Source: Paraburkholderia elongata
GTDB lineage: Bacteria; Pseudomonadota; Gammaproteobacteria; Burkholderiales; Burkholderiaceae
Direction: 5' to 3'
Assembly: GCF_013177735.1 (NCBI RefSeq)
Contig: NZ_WOEZ01000019.1
Coordinates: 17,368-81,367 of the forward strand
DNA length: 64,000 nt
Shown here: one piece after another, positions 26,208 to 35,770 of the stretch
How positions within the stretch are numbered: position 1 is the first letter of the stretch
Layout of the letters: each line of letters starts with the position of its first letter
Notes under the pieces: generated by a model
Seen by the model: the letters and a program-made list of their open reading frames with translations, nothing else
Told to the model about the DNA's origin: nothing
The model's database searches: none
Made by a program: the position numbers and the translations under genes

Positions 26208-27853
26208 GCGATCCCAACGCAGATGCCCGCGAGCGGCCGACGATCCTCATTGCGGACGACACGCCTGCGAATTTTGGCGTGGTCGTCGATAGCCTGACAG
26301 AGCGCGGTTTTCGGGTACTCGTCGCACTCGATGGTGAAGAGGCGCTCGAACGCGCGCTGTTTTCGCAGCCCGACCTGATCCTGCTCGACGTGAAGATGCC
26401 GGGTATCGACGGCTTCGAGACCTGTAGGCGGCTCAAGGCGAATGAGCGCACGCGTGATATCGCAGTGATTTTCATGACGTCGTTGACGGGCGGCGACGAT
26501 ATGGTCGAGGGTTTTTCGGCCGGTGGCGTCGATTACGTGGCGAAGCCAGTCCGCGTCAATGAAATGATGGCCCGGATCGAGACCCATCTTGCCCTGCGCG
26601 TGATGCACCGGCAGCTTGTCGCGCAGAACCGCCAGCTTCTGAACGAGGTGGCGGTACGCCAGCAGGCCGAAGCCGAATTGTCGCGCGCGCGCGATGTACT
26701 CGAGCAGCAGGTCCATCAGCGCACGAGGCAACTGGCGGAGTCGAATGTGAGGCTTTCCGCCCAGGTCGACGAGCGCCGCCGGGCGGAAGCGAAATTACAG
26801 GCGAGCGAAGCGCGCTTTCGCACGATTGTCGAAACCAGTCCAATTCCGCTGTGCATTACGTCGATGCCCGAAGGCGTCATTCTGTACGCGAATGAACCGC
26901 TGCGTGAACTGTTCGGTCTCGATGCACGCACGGACACTCTGACCAACATCGTTGATTTTTATGTGGATGCCGGCGATCGCGACCGGTTGGTGTCGCATCT
27001 GCGCAGGGAGGGCAGCTTCAGTAACAGCGAAGTCCACCTGCGGCGAGTGGACGGCTCGGCGTTCTGGGCCATGGCGACCGCGCGCGTGGCGACCTTCGGC
27101 GATGCGCCGGCGATCTATGTTGGCCTGAACGACATCACGTCGCGCAAGCGTATTGAGCAGGAGTTGTTCGAATCGCGCAATCAGTTACGCGAATTGTCCG
27201 CGTACATGGAGGCGATTCGCGAGGAAGAGCGCAAACGCATTGCGATGGAAATTCACGATGAACTGGGCCAACTGCTGACGGCCTTGAAGATGGACGTTTC
27301 GCTGCTGAAAATGCGCCTCGGCCATGATCCCGACGCGATGCGCAAGGCTGACGACATGCGTGAACTTGTCGAGAAAACGATCTGGATGGTCCGCAATGTC
27401 GCGAACCATCTGCGGCCGGTGGCGCTGAACTTCGGGGTCGTTTCGGCGCTGGAGTGGCTGGTTGAAGACTTCGTGCGCCGCAACGGGATTCCTTGCCAGT
27501 TGCACATCAACGGCGGCGAGCCCGTGTTGCCGGAGGCTTGCGCCACCGCCGTGTTTCGCATTGTTCAGGCTTCGCTGACCAACGTTGGGCGCCATGCCAA
27601 CGCGGCGCGGGTCGACGTGACGCTGACCAGCACCGCGGCAACGCTCGACCTCCACGTGAGCGACGATGGCTGCGGTTTCGATCCGGCCATGGCGAGTACA
27701 GGCTATTCGTACGGTCTGCTCGGCATGCAGGAGCGTGCCCGCCTGATCGGCGGAGCGATGACGATCGACAGTGCGCAAGGCATGGGCACCGCCATTTCCA
27801 TTCACATTCCGCTCGCAGGCGGGGAAAAAAATGATCAACGTCCTGATTGCTGA
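26204..27853 (+). CDS. Soluble REC-PAS-HisKA_3 sensor kinase
   Basis: The 549-residue protein starts with a receiver (LIADDTPANF, acceptor Asp in LILLDVKMPGIDG, FMTSLTGGD, VAKPVRV), continues with a coiled coil (~residues 130-200), a PAS domain (~205-325, FRTIVETSPIPLCITSMPEG) and a NarX-type kinase core (RKRIAMEIHDELGQLLTALK, phosphoacceptor His near residue 351; HATPase YGLLGMQERARLIGG). It has no membrane segment, so its input may be the upstream hybrid kinase via its receiver. It overlaps genes on both sides, which indicates tight coupling. Confidence 0.9.
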   Translation: MSDPNADARERPTILIADDTPANFGVVVDSLTERGFRVLVALDGEEALERALFSQPDLILLDVKMPGIDGFETCRRLKANERTRDIAVIFMTSLTGGDDMVEGFSAGGVDYVAKPVRVNEMMARIETHLALRVMHRQLVAQNRQLLNEVAVRQQAEAELSRARDVLEQQVHQRTRQLAESNVRLSAQVDERRRAEAKLQASEARFRTIVETSPIPLCITSMPEGVILYANEPLRELFGLDARTDTLTNIVDFYVDAGDRDRLVSHLRREGSFSNSEVHLRRVDGSAFWAMATARVATFGDAPAIYVGLNDITSRKRIEQELFESRNQLRELSAYMEAIREEERKRIAMEIHDELGQLLTALKMDVSLLKMRLGHDPDAMRKADDMRELVEKTIWMVRNVANHLRPVALNFGVVSALEWLVEDFVRRNGIPCQLHINGGEPVLPEACATAVFRIVQASLTNVGRHANAARVDVTLTSTAATLDLHVSDDGCGFDPAMASTGYSYGLLGMQERARLIGGAMTIDSAQGMGTAISIHIPLAGGEKNDQRPDC

Positions 27854-28463
27854 CGACCACGCTGTAGTGCGTGGCGGCCTGAAACAGATTATCGCGACGA
27901 CATCGGACATCGTCGTTGCCGCCGAGGCCGCGCAGGGTTCAGAAGTGCTTGAGCGGCTGCGTACGGGACGGTTCGATCTTGTGCTGCTGGACATGACGAT
28001 GCCCGGGATCAGCGGGGTCGATCTGATTCGGCGCGTACGTGCTGAGCAGCCCCCCTTGCCCATACTCGTGCTGAGTATCCACAACGAGGCACAGGTCGTT
28101 TCGCGAGCGCTGCGGGCCGGGGCGACCGGCTATGTGACGAAAGACAGTGATCCCGACGTTCTCCTCTCAGCGATCCGCAAGCTGGCCGGAGGCGGGCGCT
28201 TCATCGATCCGAAGCTGGTCGACGCCATGGTCTTCGAGACCCATTCCGGCGACGCGCCGCCGCACGAGGTTCTGTCCGACCGTGAATTCCAGGTGTTGCG
28301 AATGCTGGCTGCCGGCAATTCCATCAATGAGATTGCCGAATCGTGTTCGCTCAGTGCCAAGACCATCAGCACCCACAAGATGCGTCTCATGCAGAAGCTC
28401 GGCCTCAACAACAACGCTGAACTGATCCGATATGCAATCAGGCATGGGTTGGTCACGGAGTAA
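27831..28463 (+). CDS. NarL/FixJ-type response regulator
   Basis: The 210-residue regulator has a receiver (LIADDHAVVRGGL, acceptor Asp in LVLLDMTMPGISG, LSIHNEAQ, YVTKDSD) and a LuxR-type HTH (VLSDREFQVLRMLAAGNS, LSAKTISTHKMRLMQKL). It is the natural output for the HisKA_3 kinase upstream, with which it overlaps by 23 bases. The ATG at 27831 is preceded by GGGGAAAAAA and starts the receiver correctly. Confidence 0.92.
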   Translation: MINVLIADDHAVVRGGLKQIIATTSDIVVAAEAAQGSEVLERLRTGRFDLVLLDMTMPGISGVDLIRRVRAEQPPLPILVLSIHNEAQVVSRALRAGATGYVTKDSDPDVLLSAIRKLAGGGRFIDPKLVDAMVFETHSGDAPPHEVLSDREFQVLRMLAAGNSINEIAESCSLSAKTISTHKMRLMQKLGLNNNAELIRYAIRHGLVTE

Positions 28464-28594
28464 GGCGTGCCTTTAGGGAAATCCTGAGCCTCGATCCAGC
28501 GTTTCCTGAATGCACAATCCATCGCTGCTGACGGAAAAAATTTCGCCGTTACCCCACGATTGTCATATGGGAACGAGTAGTGCGAGGGGCAGAC

Positions 28595-28843
28595 GTGGTT
28601 GCGACGAAAAGCTCACTGCGCGGTTTGCGCGAAAAATTGCAGGCAACCGCGGGCGCGATGCCCGCCCGTTTGCTTGCGCTGCATGGTTCGCAGGACGGTC
28701 TGACCTGCCGGGTATGCATCGAAATCAGGCGGCCGGATGGTCCGATCGTGCTGTTCTTCTACCGGCACGGCGACGGTACCTGGCACGTATTTCCACCCGC
28801 GGACAACCTGGGCAGGATGGGCTTCGAGCGGCTTGTGGCGTGA
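28595..28843 (+). CDS. Small hypothetical protein
   Basis: The ~82-residue frame starts at a GTG with GAGGGG 6-11 bases upstream; another GTG lies at 28580. The sequence (LREKLQATAGAMPARLLALH, then VCIEIRRPDGPIVLFFYRHG) looks like a compact alpha/beta protein but matches no family I recognise. It is on the same strand as the NarL regulator, 131 bases downstream, and may be part of the same locus. Confidence 0.5.
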   Translation: MVATKSSLRGLREKLQATAGAMPARLLALHGSQDGLTCRVCIEIRRPDGPIVLFFYRHGDGTWHVFPPADNLGRMGFERLVA

Positions 28844-28876
28844 CATGACAGGTCCGGAGGACAAGGGAGATCGCGG

Positions 28877-29086
28877 ATGAGCGCAGAGCATTCGGGGGAA
28901 CTGTCGAGGCACGAGACAGAATTGCGTGCGTGGATGAGCAAATGGTACGACCACGCATTTGCGATCGGCTTCATCCGGCCGCCTTTCATACTCGACGACG
29001 CGACCGCATCGAGGCTGGAAGGCTATTTCAACGTAGGATTGACGCCTGCGGAGGGTGTCAACGCGATCTTCGGCGTGGTTCATTGA
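28877..29086 (+). CDS. Small hypothetical protein
   Basis: The 69-residue product starts at an ATG preceded by a GGGAG site. It is a mostly helical protein (ELRAWMSKWYDHAFAIGF, then ATASRLEGYFNVGLT) with no recognised family. It lies between the small gene at 28595 and binding-protein B. Confidence 0.5.
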   Translation: MSAEHSGELSRHETELRAWMSKWYDHAFAIGFIRPPFILDDATASRLEGYFNVGLTPAEGVNAIFGVVH

Positions 29087-29141
29087 CCCGTCAGGCGCAC
29101 TGAAGCGCCTGCTGCGCCAGCGGGAAAGCACGGTTTGCCAG

Positions 29142-29156
29142 CATGCGTTACGCATG
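29142..29156. repeat. 15-bp perfect odd palindrome upstream of binding-protein B
   Basis: CATGCGT-T-ACGCATG is a perfect 7+1+7 dyad 87 bases upstream of the ATG at 29243. It is followed directly by TGGCACGATG, the 10-mer also present upstream of binding-protein A. It is a candidate operator. Confidence 0.45.
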
Positions 29157-29242
29157 GCACGATGAAAAACCATTCAGGCGCGAGCCTGTGCGGCAATGCG
29201 CCAATCCGGGCGCATCATCCCGTGTCGAGAAACCAGCCATCC

Positions 29243-30115
29243 ATGCATCGCAGGCGCTTTGTACTGGCCGCACTGGGCGCCGCAGGCGTGACGTTTGGCA
29301 TGCCTGCGGCGCCGGCTACGCCCTTCGATATCGTCTATCCGCGTATTCGTCCTGGCGGCGATGTGCATGCTGCGTTTGCGCTCGCTGTCCTCGATCTGGC
29401 GATGAAAACGGCGAAAGCCTCCTATACCGCGCGGCAGGCCGAAATCGTCATGGAGCGTGGCCGTGCGCTGGCCGAACTGGCGAACGGCAACAACGCAATC
29501 AATCTGCACTGGACGAGCATGGAGGCGAAGGCGGAACGCGGGCTGAACGTGGTGCGGATTCCTATCCATCGCGGGCTGATCGGCTATCGGGTATTCGTCA
29601 TAAGAAAAGATCGGCAAAAGGACTTCGACAGAATTGAGCGCTTTTCGGATCTGAAGGCGTTCACGTGCGGCCAGGGGCTAGGATGGATCGATACCGATAT
29701 CCTGACGGCAGCGGGCCTAGAAGTTCAGACATCGACTTACGAGACCATGTTCGAGATGACCCAGAGCGGGCGGGTCGACTATTTTCCGAGGGGCGTGATT
29801 GAAGCGTTCGCCGAACTGGAGGGCCGCCAGCACCGTGAGCCTGATCTGGTGGTCGAGAAACGGCTGATGCTGAAGTATCGATCCGATTTCATTTTCTATG
29901 TCGCAACGGGTCACGAAGCCTTGGCGGATACGATTGAGAAGGGGCTCGTGCTGGCGTATCGCGAGGGCGCCTACATGAGACTGTTCAACTCGCATCCCTA
30001 CATTCAGGATGCGCTGGCCCGCACGAAGCCCGCGTTGCGGAAGACTTTTCAACTGGACAATCCCTATCTCTCCGAAGCGGACCGCAGAATTCCAGATGAA
30101 TACTGGATGCTCTGA
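29243..30115 (+). CDS. Periplasmic binding-protein-like protein B (paralog of the gene at 22414)
   Basis: The 290-residue protein has the same Tat-like signal (MHRRRFVLAALGAAG) and is similar to protein A throughout, for example RGLIGYRVFVIRKDRQ, YETMFEMTQSGRVDYFPRG and FNSHPYIQDALA. The ATG at 29243 matches the start of protein A; an ATG at 29135 would add 36 residues ahead of the signal. No transporter genes accompany it. The pair suggests two ligands, or two modes of presenting one ligand, to the kinases between them (inference). Confidence 0.8.
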   Translation: MHRRRFVLAALGAAGVTFGMPAAPATPFDIVYPRIRPGGDVHAAFALAVLDLAMKTAKASYTARQAEIVMERGRALAELANGNNAINLHWTSMEAKAERGLNVVRIPIHRGLIGYRVFVIRKDRQKDFDRIERFSDLKAFTCGQGLGWIDTDILTAAGLEVQTSTYETMFEMTQSGRVDYFPRGVIEAFAELEGRQHREPDLVVEKRLMLKYRSDFIFYVATGHEALADTIEKGLVLAYREGAYMRLFNSHPYIQDALARTKPALRKTFQLDNPYLSEADRRIPDEYWML

Positions 30116-30182
30116 CGGCGTCAGGACGGTTTTTTTTGCTGGCACCAGCACCAGCCGCACGGGCGCGCCGTCGATGGACCGC

Positions 30183-31025
30183 TTACCCGGACCGGACTTT
30201 TCGCTGCCAGAAATCGCTTTCGACTTCGTCGACGTCGTCGCCGTTATTACCGCTTGCCTCGTCGATCCATCGCCGCGCCCATTCGAATGCGTACTGTTGC
30301 GCCGCCTCGCTGTTCTTGAAGCTCGGGCCAATCAGCCCGGAACGGGCGATTCGCCGTGCATCCCGCACGATCTCGGCCCATCCGCGGAACCGGGCGTTGG
30401 CCACCGGATCGGCAGCAAGGTAGATGACGTAGCCGCGCGGGTCGAATTCGCATTTGCCTTTCGACGCAAGACCCATCCAGGGCGAGACAGTCCGATGGAT
30501 GGACTGAGGGCGTTCAATCGGAGCGTGGGGTTGGATGCGCTCAGGCATGGTATGCGAAGAATTCGGGAGCTGCTGTGCGATCTGAGTGAACGTATCCACG
30601 GTATGACGTGGCTGCCGTGTGTCATGCGGTATCTGCCACGACGCCTGGTCTTTCCAGAACACCTGGCGAAGACCTTCATTCTTGGGCTGACGGTCAATGG
30701 CGCGTGGCGTGGCGTGGCGGAGTTCGAGCAGCCCGTCCGGGCCGCAACGAAGTGTGCGGCCGGCGTCCGAGAGTAGCCTGTGCATTTGCGCAAGGGCGCC
30801 GCTCGAACGCCACTTTTCGAAGCGGAGCCGGCACGTCGGCACCGACGGAAAGGTGCCCGGCAACCGGGACCACGGTTCGCCGGTGGTGAGTATCCACAGC
30901 ACAGCATTTGCCACAACGCGAACCTGCGCGCGAGGCCGGCCGCGTTGCCCATGAGCGATGGCGGCATCCGACAGGACGGGCGCCAACCGTAGCCATTCTT
31001 CATCACTGATTTCGTTGAAATGCAC
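30183..31025 (-). CDS. Protein with IS5-type transposase N-terminal domain fused to an unrelated C-terminus
   Basis: Residues 1-80 match the DUF4096-type N-terminus of IS5-family transposases (ISDEEWLRLAPVLSDAAI, then NAVLWILTTGEPWSRLPGTF and TCRLRFEKWRSSG). No DDE catalytic domain follows. The last ~110 residues form a different domain (CEFDPRGYVIYLAADPVAN, SEAAQQYAFEWARRWIDEA). The GTG at 31025 is chosen because a GGAGG site lies just upstream and translation starts at the domain boundary. It is likely a domesticated DNA-binding protein (inference) rather than a mobile element; no terminal inverted repeats were seen. Confidence 0.72.
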   Translation of the reverse strand: MHFNEISDEEWLRLAPVLSDAAIAHGQRGRPRAQVRVVANAVLWILTTGEPWSRLPGTFPSVPTCRLRFEKWRSSGALAQMHRLLSDAGRTLRCGPDGLLELRHATPRAIDRQPKNEGLRQVFWKDQASWQIPHDTRQPRHTVDTFTQIAQQLPNSSHTMPERIQPHAPIERPQSIHRTVSPWMGLASKGKCEFDPRGYVIYLAADPVANARFRGWAEIVRDARRIARSGLIGPSFKNSEAAQQYAFEWARRWIDEASGNNGDDVDEVESDFWQRKVRSG

Positions 31026-31078
31026 GCTGTCCTCCACATACCCATTGCATTGCGCGGGGCCCGGTGTTTCCGGTCGCG

Positions 31079-31387
31079 CTACGCGCTGCTCGTCGCCCAC
31101 GTTGATAGGGACGACAGGACAAGCAGATCCTCGACACAATCCGATAGCTCGCAGAGTTCCTGAAACGAGGCACCTTTGGCGTCGTAAGGATGTTGTCGTC
31201 TGAGATCGCGTAGTGCGTTGCCGAGGCGCCGGAGGGCCTCGGGGTCGCTGTTCGTCAGCGGCCAGCCTCTTAACAGATGCGTCAGCGGCACGACGCTTCT
31301 GCTTTCGCACCACAGGTCGAAAAGGTGCAAGCACATCGCGTTGATATGCTCGATAGAGTTTTCTCGCTCAGACAGGTAGGGGAACAT
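31079..31387 (-). CDS. Small helical companion protein B (paralog of the gene at 23504)
   Basis: The 102-residue protein shares the WCESRSVVPLTHLLRGWPL-type core with companion A and has the same layout of N-terminal helix (IEHINAMCLHLFDLW), loop (DPEALRRLGNALRDLRR) and C-terminal helix (ELCELSDCVEDLLVL). It lies on the opposite strand to binding-protein B and upstream of the IS5-type fusion gene, 53 bases away. No strong ribosome site is visible. The function is not known. Confidence 0.68.
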   Translation of the reverse strand: MFPYLSERENSIEHINAMCLHLFDLWCESRSVVPLTHLLRGWPLTNSDPEALRRLGNALRDLRRQHPYDAKGASFQELCELSDCVEDLLVLSSLSTWATSSA

Positions 31388-31601
31388 GACAGCACCCGGA
31401 TAAAGGACGATTGGCTTGCATTCATCGTATGCGGCCAGTTATCGCGGTGCTGTCGGGACATCGAGAAAAAACGCACGGTCGATGCTGAACTTGGGGTCAG
31501 GGAATCCCTAAGGGGGGGCTGCAGGCAGATCCGCGGATATCGATGGCCGCGCGCTTGTCGAACCGAGACGCGTGGCTCCCGCGGTCAGCATGGCTGCGGG
31601 A

Positions 31602-31625
31602 CGGGAAGCGCGTCAGCGCTTCTCG
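31602..31625. terminator. Hairpin after phnY, possible terminator
   Basis: Bases 31602-31611 and 31616-31625 form a 10-bp stem with one G.U pair and a 4-base loop, 16 bases beyond the phnY stop. There is no T-tract on the minus strand, so it may be a weak or factor-assisted terminator. Confidence 0.45.
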
Positions 31626-31640
31626 CACTCACCCCCGCAC

Positions 31641-33095
31641 TCACCATGGCAGCGAGTAGGTCTTCGTATTGGTAAAGCTCTTCATGGCCTCTTGCACGCC
31701 TTCTTTGTAGCCGAGTCCCGAGTCCTTCACGCCGCCGAACGGCGTGAGTTCGAGCCGGTAACCGGGCACTTCGCGCACATTCACGCTGCCCACTTCCAGT
31801 TCGGTGATGAACCGCGTGATGTAGTCGAGGCGGTTCGTGCAGACCGATGATGACAACGCGTAATCCGTGCAATTCGACATGCGGATCGCTTCGTCGATGT
31901 TGGCAAAGCGCATGATCGGCGACACCGGTCCGAACGTCTCGTACTTGACGAGCGGCATGTCGGGCGTGACACGGTCGACCACCGTCGGCGAGTAAAGCGC
32001 GCCGTCGCGGAGGTTGCCCGCAAGCAGACGGGCGCCGCGCGACAAGGCGTCGTTGACCTGGCGTTCGCAGAACTGCGCGGCCGCTTCGTCGATGACCGTT
32101 CCCATATCGACCGAACTATCCGCCGGATTGCCATACTTCCACGCGCGTGTCTTTTCCACGACGAGATCCGTGAAGCGGTCGGCAACCGCCTCGTGCACCA
32201 GCATGCGCTTGATGGCGGTGCAGCGCTGGCCCGAATTCTTATACGAGCCCGACACGGCGAGCGAGCTGGCTTCGTCGAGATCGGCGTCTTCCATGACGAT
32301 GATCGGGTCGTTTCCGCCCAGTTCGAGCACGGCGCGCCGGTAGCCCATCCGCGAGGCAATCGATTTGCCGATCGAAACGCCGCCAGTGAAGGTGATGAGA
32401 TCGATCGCGGGGTTGGTGATCAGCTCGTTGGCAATTACGCTCGGGTCGCCCGTCAGCACCTGAAGCATCTGCACGGGCAGGCCTGCCTCATGGAGAATGT
32501 CGGCAAGCAGATAACATGACAGCGGCACTTTCTCCGACGGTTTCACAACGATGCGATTGTTCGTTGCAATCGACGGCACGATCTTGTGCGCGACCTGATT
32601 CATCGGATGGTTGAACGGCGTAATGGCGGAGATCACGCCCAGCAACGGATCTCGTTGCGTGTAGACGCGCCGTTTCTTTCCGTGAGGCGTGAGGTCACAC
32701 GAGAAAATCTGGCCATCGTCTTTCAGCACTTCGCCGGCGCCGAAAACGAGCACGTCCGCGACGCGGCCGGCTTCATAGATCGAATCCTTCTTGCACAAGC
32801 CGGCTTCCGCCGTGATGAGGGCGGCGATTTCTTCGGTGCGTACACGCACTGCGTCGGCCGCACGACGCAGGATCGCGGCTCGTTCATAGCGGGTCAGCGC
32901 CGGACGATACGCGCGCGCGAATTCGAACGCGCGGCGCACGTCCTCGAGCGTCGCTTTCGGCACGGTGCCGACGAGCGTGCCATCGTAAGGGTTGCGCACT
33001 TCGATCACTTCGTCGCGAAAGATCTTTTCGCCGCCAATGCGCAGCGCTTCATGACGCACCTGCCATTGAGCCTTCATTTCAGCAACAGCGTTCAT
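31641..33095 (-). CDS. phnY: Phosphonoacetaldehyde dehydrogenase
   Basis: The 484-residue aldehyde dehydrogenase has the catalytic motifs ITFTGGVSIGKSIA, VLELGGNDPIIV (Glu) and SGQRCTAIK (Cys). Its position next to phnA and opposite phnW indicates that it oxidises phosphonoacetaldehyde to phosphonoacetate with NAD+. The ATG at 33095 is used; the longer frame to 33233 reads into phnA. It follows phnA by 13 bases and is co-transcribed with it. Confidence 0.92.
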   Translation of the reverse strand: MNAVAEMKAQWQVRHEALRIGGEKIFRDEVIEVRNPYDGTLVGTVPKATLEDVRRAFEFARAYRPALTRYERAAILRRAADAVRVRTEEIAALITAEAGLCKKDSIYEAGRVADVLVFGAGEVLKDDGQIFSCDLTPHGKKRRVYTQRDPLLGVISAITPFNHPMNQVAHKIVPSIATNNRIVVKPSEKVPLSCYLLADILHEAGLPVQMLQVLTGDPSVIANELITNPAIDLITFTGGVSIGKSIASRMGYRRAVLELGGNDPIIVMEDADLDEASSLAVSGSYKNSGQRCTAIKRMLVHEAVADRFTDLVVEKTRAWKYGNPADSSVDMGTVIDEAAAQFCERQVNDALSRGARLLAGNLRDGALYSPTVVDRVTPDMPLVKYETFGPVSPIMRFANIDEAIRMSNCTDYALSSSVCTNRLDYITRFITELEVGSVNVREVPGYRLELTPFGGVKDSGLGYKEGVQEAMKSFTNTKTYSLPW

Positions 33096-33108
33096 GTCTG
33101 ATCCCCGG

Positions 33109-34359
<1,251 letters not shown>

Positions 34360-34414
34360 CTAGGGTAAGTCGGGTGATGGAGATGTGGCGTTGTGTGGCA
34401 AAGTGAGGCAATAC

Positions 34415-34443
34415 TTGACATTAAAATTGATGCTTTGTAGATT
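34415..34443 (+). promoter_or_regulatory. Sigma-70-type promoter of the phnS operon
   Basis: The -35 box TTGACA (34415-34420) is perfect. After a 17-base spacer the -10 box TAGATT (34438-34443) matches at 4 of 6 positions. The predicted start is near 34450, about 134 bases upstream of the phnS ATG. The candidate PhnR operator overlaps the -10 box and start site. Confidence 0.6.
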
Positions 34444-34451
34444 GTCAACAA
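34441..34451. promoter_or_regulatory. Candidate PhnR operator, phnS promoter
   Basis: ATTGTCAACAA contains TTGT and ACAA arms, the general form of GntR/FadR operators. The identical 11-mer occurs upstream of phnR at 42100-42110. It overlaps the -10 box and transcription start, a position suited to repression. Confidence 0.5.
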
Positions 34452-34583
34452 CAGACAAGAATTTCAAAGAGTCGAAGGCAGTTGTCAGGAGGGTTGCTCA
34501 AGAGGCTTGCAACACGCTGTGGTCCCGTAGCACCGGTCGTTTTCGTCGCTGGCCGCGACGCCACTTTCTCAAGGGGTCTGGAA

Positions 34584-35639
34584 ATGAAGGAAAAGTCGGG
34601 GTTTAAAAATCGCAGAGGTCGTCTGAATCTGGCGCTGCGCTGTCTGGTGGCTGCCACCGTCACGCTCGGCGCAGTCCAGTTCGCGTACGCGAAAACGCAG
34701 TTGCTCGTCTACACGGCGCTCGAAGACGAAGCGATGAAGCCGTATAAGGACGCGTTCGAAAAGGCCAATCCGGATATCGAAATCCGCTGGGTGCGCGATT
34801 CGACTGGTGCGGTCACGGCCAAACTGCTCGCCGAAAAGAACAATCCGCGTGCCGACGTGGTGCTCGGGCTCGCGGCATCCAGCCTCACGCTGCTCGATCT
34901 GCAGGGAATGCTGATGCCCTACGCACCGAAGGGCTTCGACAGTCTGACGCGCAAGTACAGCGACGCGAACACGCCGCCGCGCTGGGTGGGCATGGACGTG
35001 TGGGGCGCGACGGTCTGCTACAACCGCGTCGAAGCGGAGAAGCGCCACCTGCCTAAGCCGACGTCATGGGAAGACCTCACCAAGCCGGTCTACAAGGGCA
35101 TGATCGTGATGCCGAGTCCGGTGTCGTCCGGCACCGGCTATCTGGATGTGACGTCGTGGCTGCAAACGTTCGGCGCAGACAAGGGCTGGAAGTACATGGA
35201 CGCGTTGGACAAGAACGTCGCGCAATACGTGCACTCGGGCTCGAAGCCCTGCACGTTGGCGGGCACCGGAGAATTTCCGATCGGTATCTCGTTCGAATTC
35301 CGTGGACACGAGTTGCAGGCGCAAGGCGCGCCCATCGACCTGATCTTCCCGAAAGAAGGGCTTGGCTGGGACATGGAAGCGACCGGCATCATGAAGACGA
35401 CGAAGCAGCCGGAAGCGGCCAGGAAGCTTGCGGACTTTATGGCCAGCAAGGAGGCCAATGAAATCACCGCGCAATGGTGGGCGATTGTTGCGTACCCCGG
35501 CGTCGCGAAGAAGCTCTCGGGCATCCCCGACAACTATTCGGAACTGCTCGTGAAGAACGATTTCACATGGTCGGCCAAGAACCGCGACGCAATTCTCGAA
35601 GACTGGCAAAAGCGCTACGGCAACAAGGAGCAGAAGTAA
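34584..35639 (+). CDS. phnS: 2-aminoethylphosphonate ABC transporter, substrate-binding protein
   Basis: The 351-residue protein has a long basic n-region, a hydrophobic core and an AYA cleavage site (near residue 36), then an iron-type/extracellular solute-binding fold (KTQLLVYTALEDEAMKPY, RADVVLGLAASSLTLLDLQG, WVGMDVWGATVCYNR). It captures AEP in the periplasm for PhnT/PhnU. The ATG at 34584 is chosen because it begins the signal sequence. It is the first gene of the plus-strand phn operon. Confidence 0.92.
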   Translation: MKEKSGFKNRRGRLNLALRCLVAATVTLGAVQFAYAKTQLLVYTALEDEAMKPYKDAFEKANPDIEIRWVRDSTGAVTAKLLAEKNNPRADVVLGLAASSLTLLDLQGMLMPYAPKGFDSLTRKYSDANTPPRWVGMDVWGATVCYNRVEAEKRHLPKPTSWEDLTKPVYKGMIVMPSPVSSGTGYLDVTSWLQTFGADKGWKYMDALDKNVAQYVHSGSKPCTLAGTGEFPIGISFEFRGHELQAQGAPIDLIFPKEGLGWDMEATGIMKTTKQPEAARKLADFMASKEANEITAQWWAIVAYPGVAKKLSGIPDNYSELLVKNDFTWSAKNRDAILEDWQKRYGNKEQK

Positions 35640-35770
35640 GGCCAGACTCAAAGGCCAGGCTCAGGCCAGGTCTTGACGAGCGCCGGGGCGCGCGCTGCGC
35701 GACCCCTGAACGATGCGGCGATGCAGCGGCAGTGCGTCGCCGCCATGCGGGCAAGGAAGCGGAGGAGCAG

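Noticed and set aside
30183..31025. Active insertion sequence
   Set aside because: The catalytic domain is absent and no terminal inverted repeats or target duplication were seen.
31026..31334. Longer N-terminus for the IS5-type fusion protein
   Set aside because: These codons overlap companion B in another frame and a GTG with a GGAGG site at 31025 explains the start.
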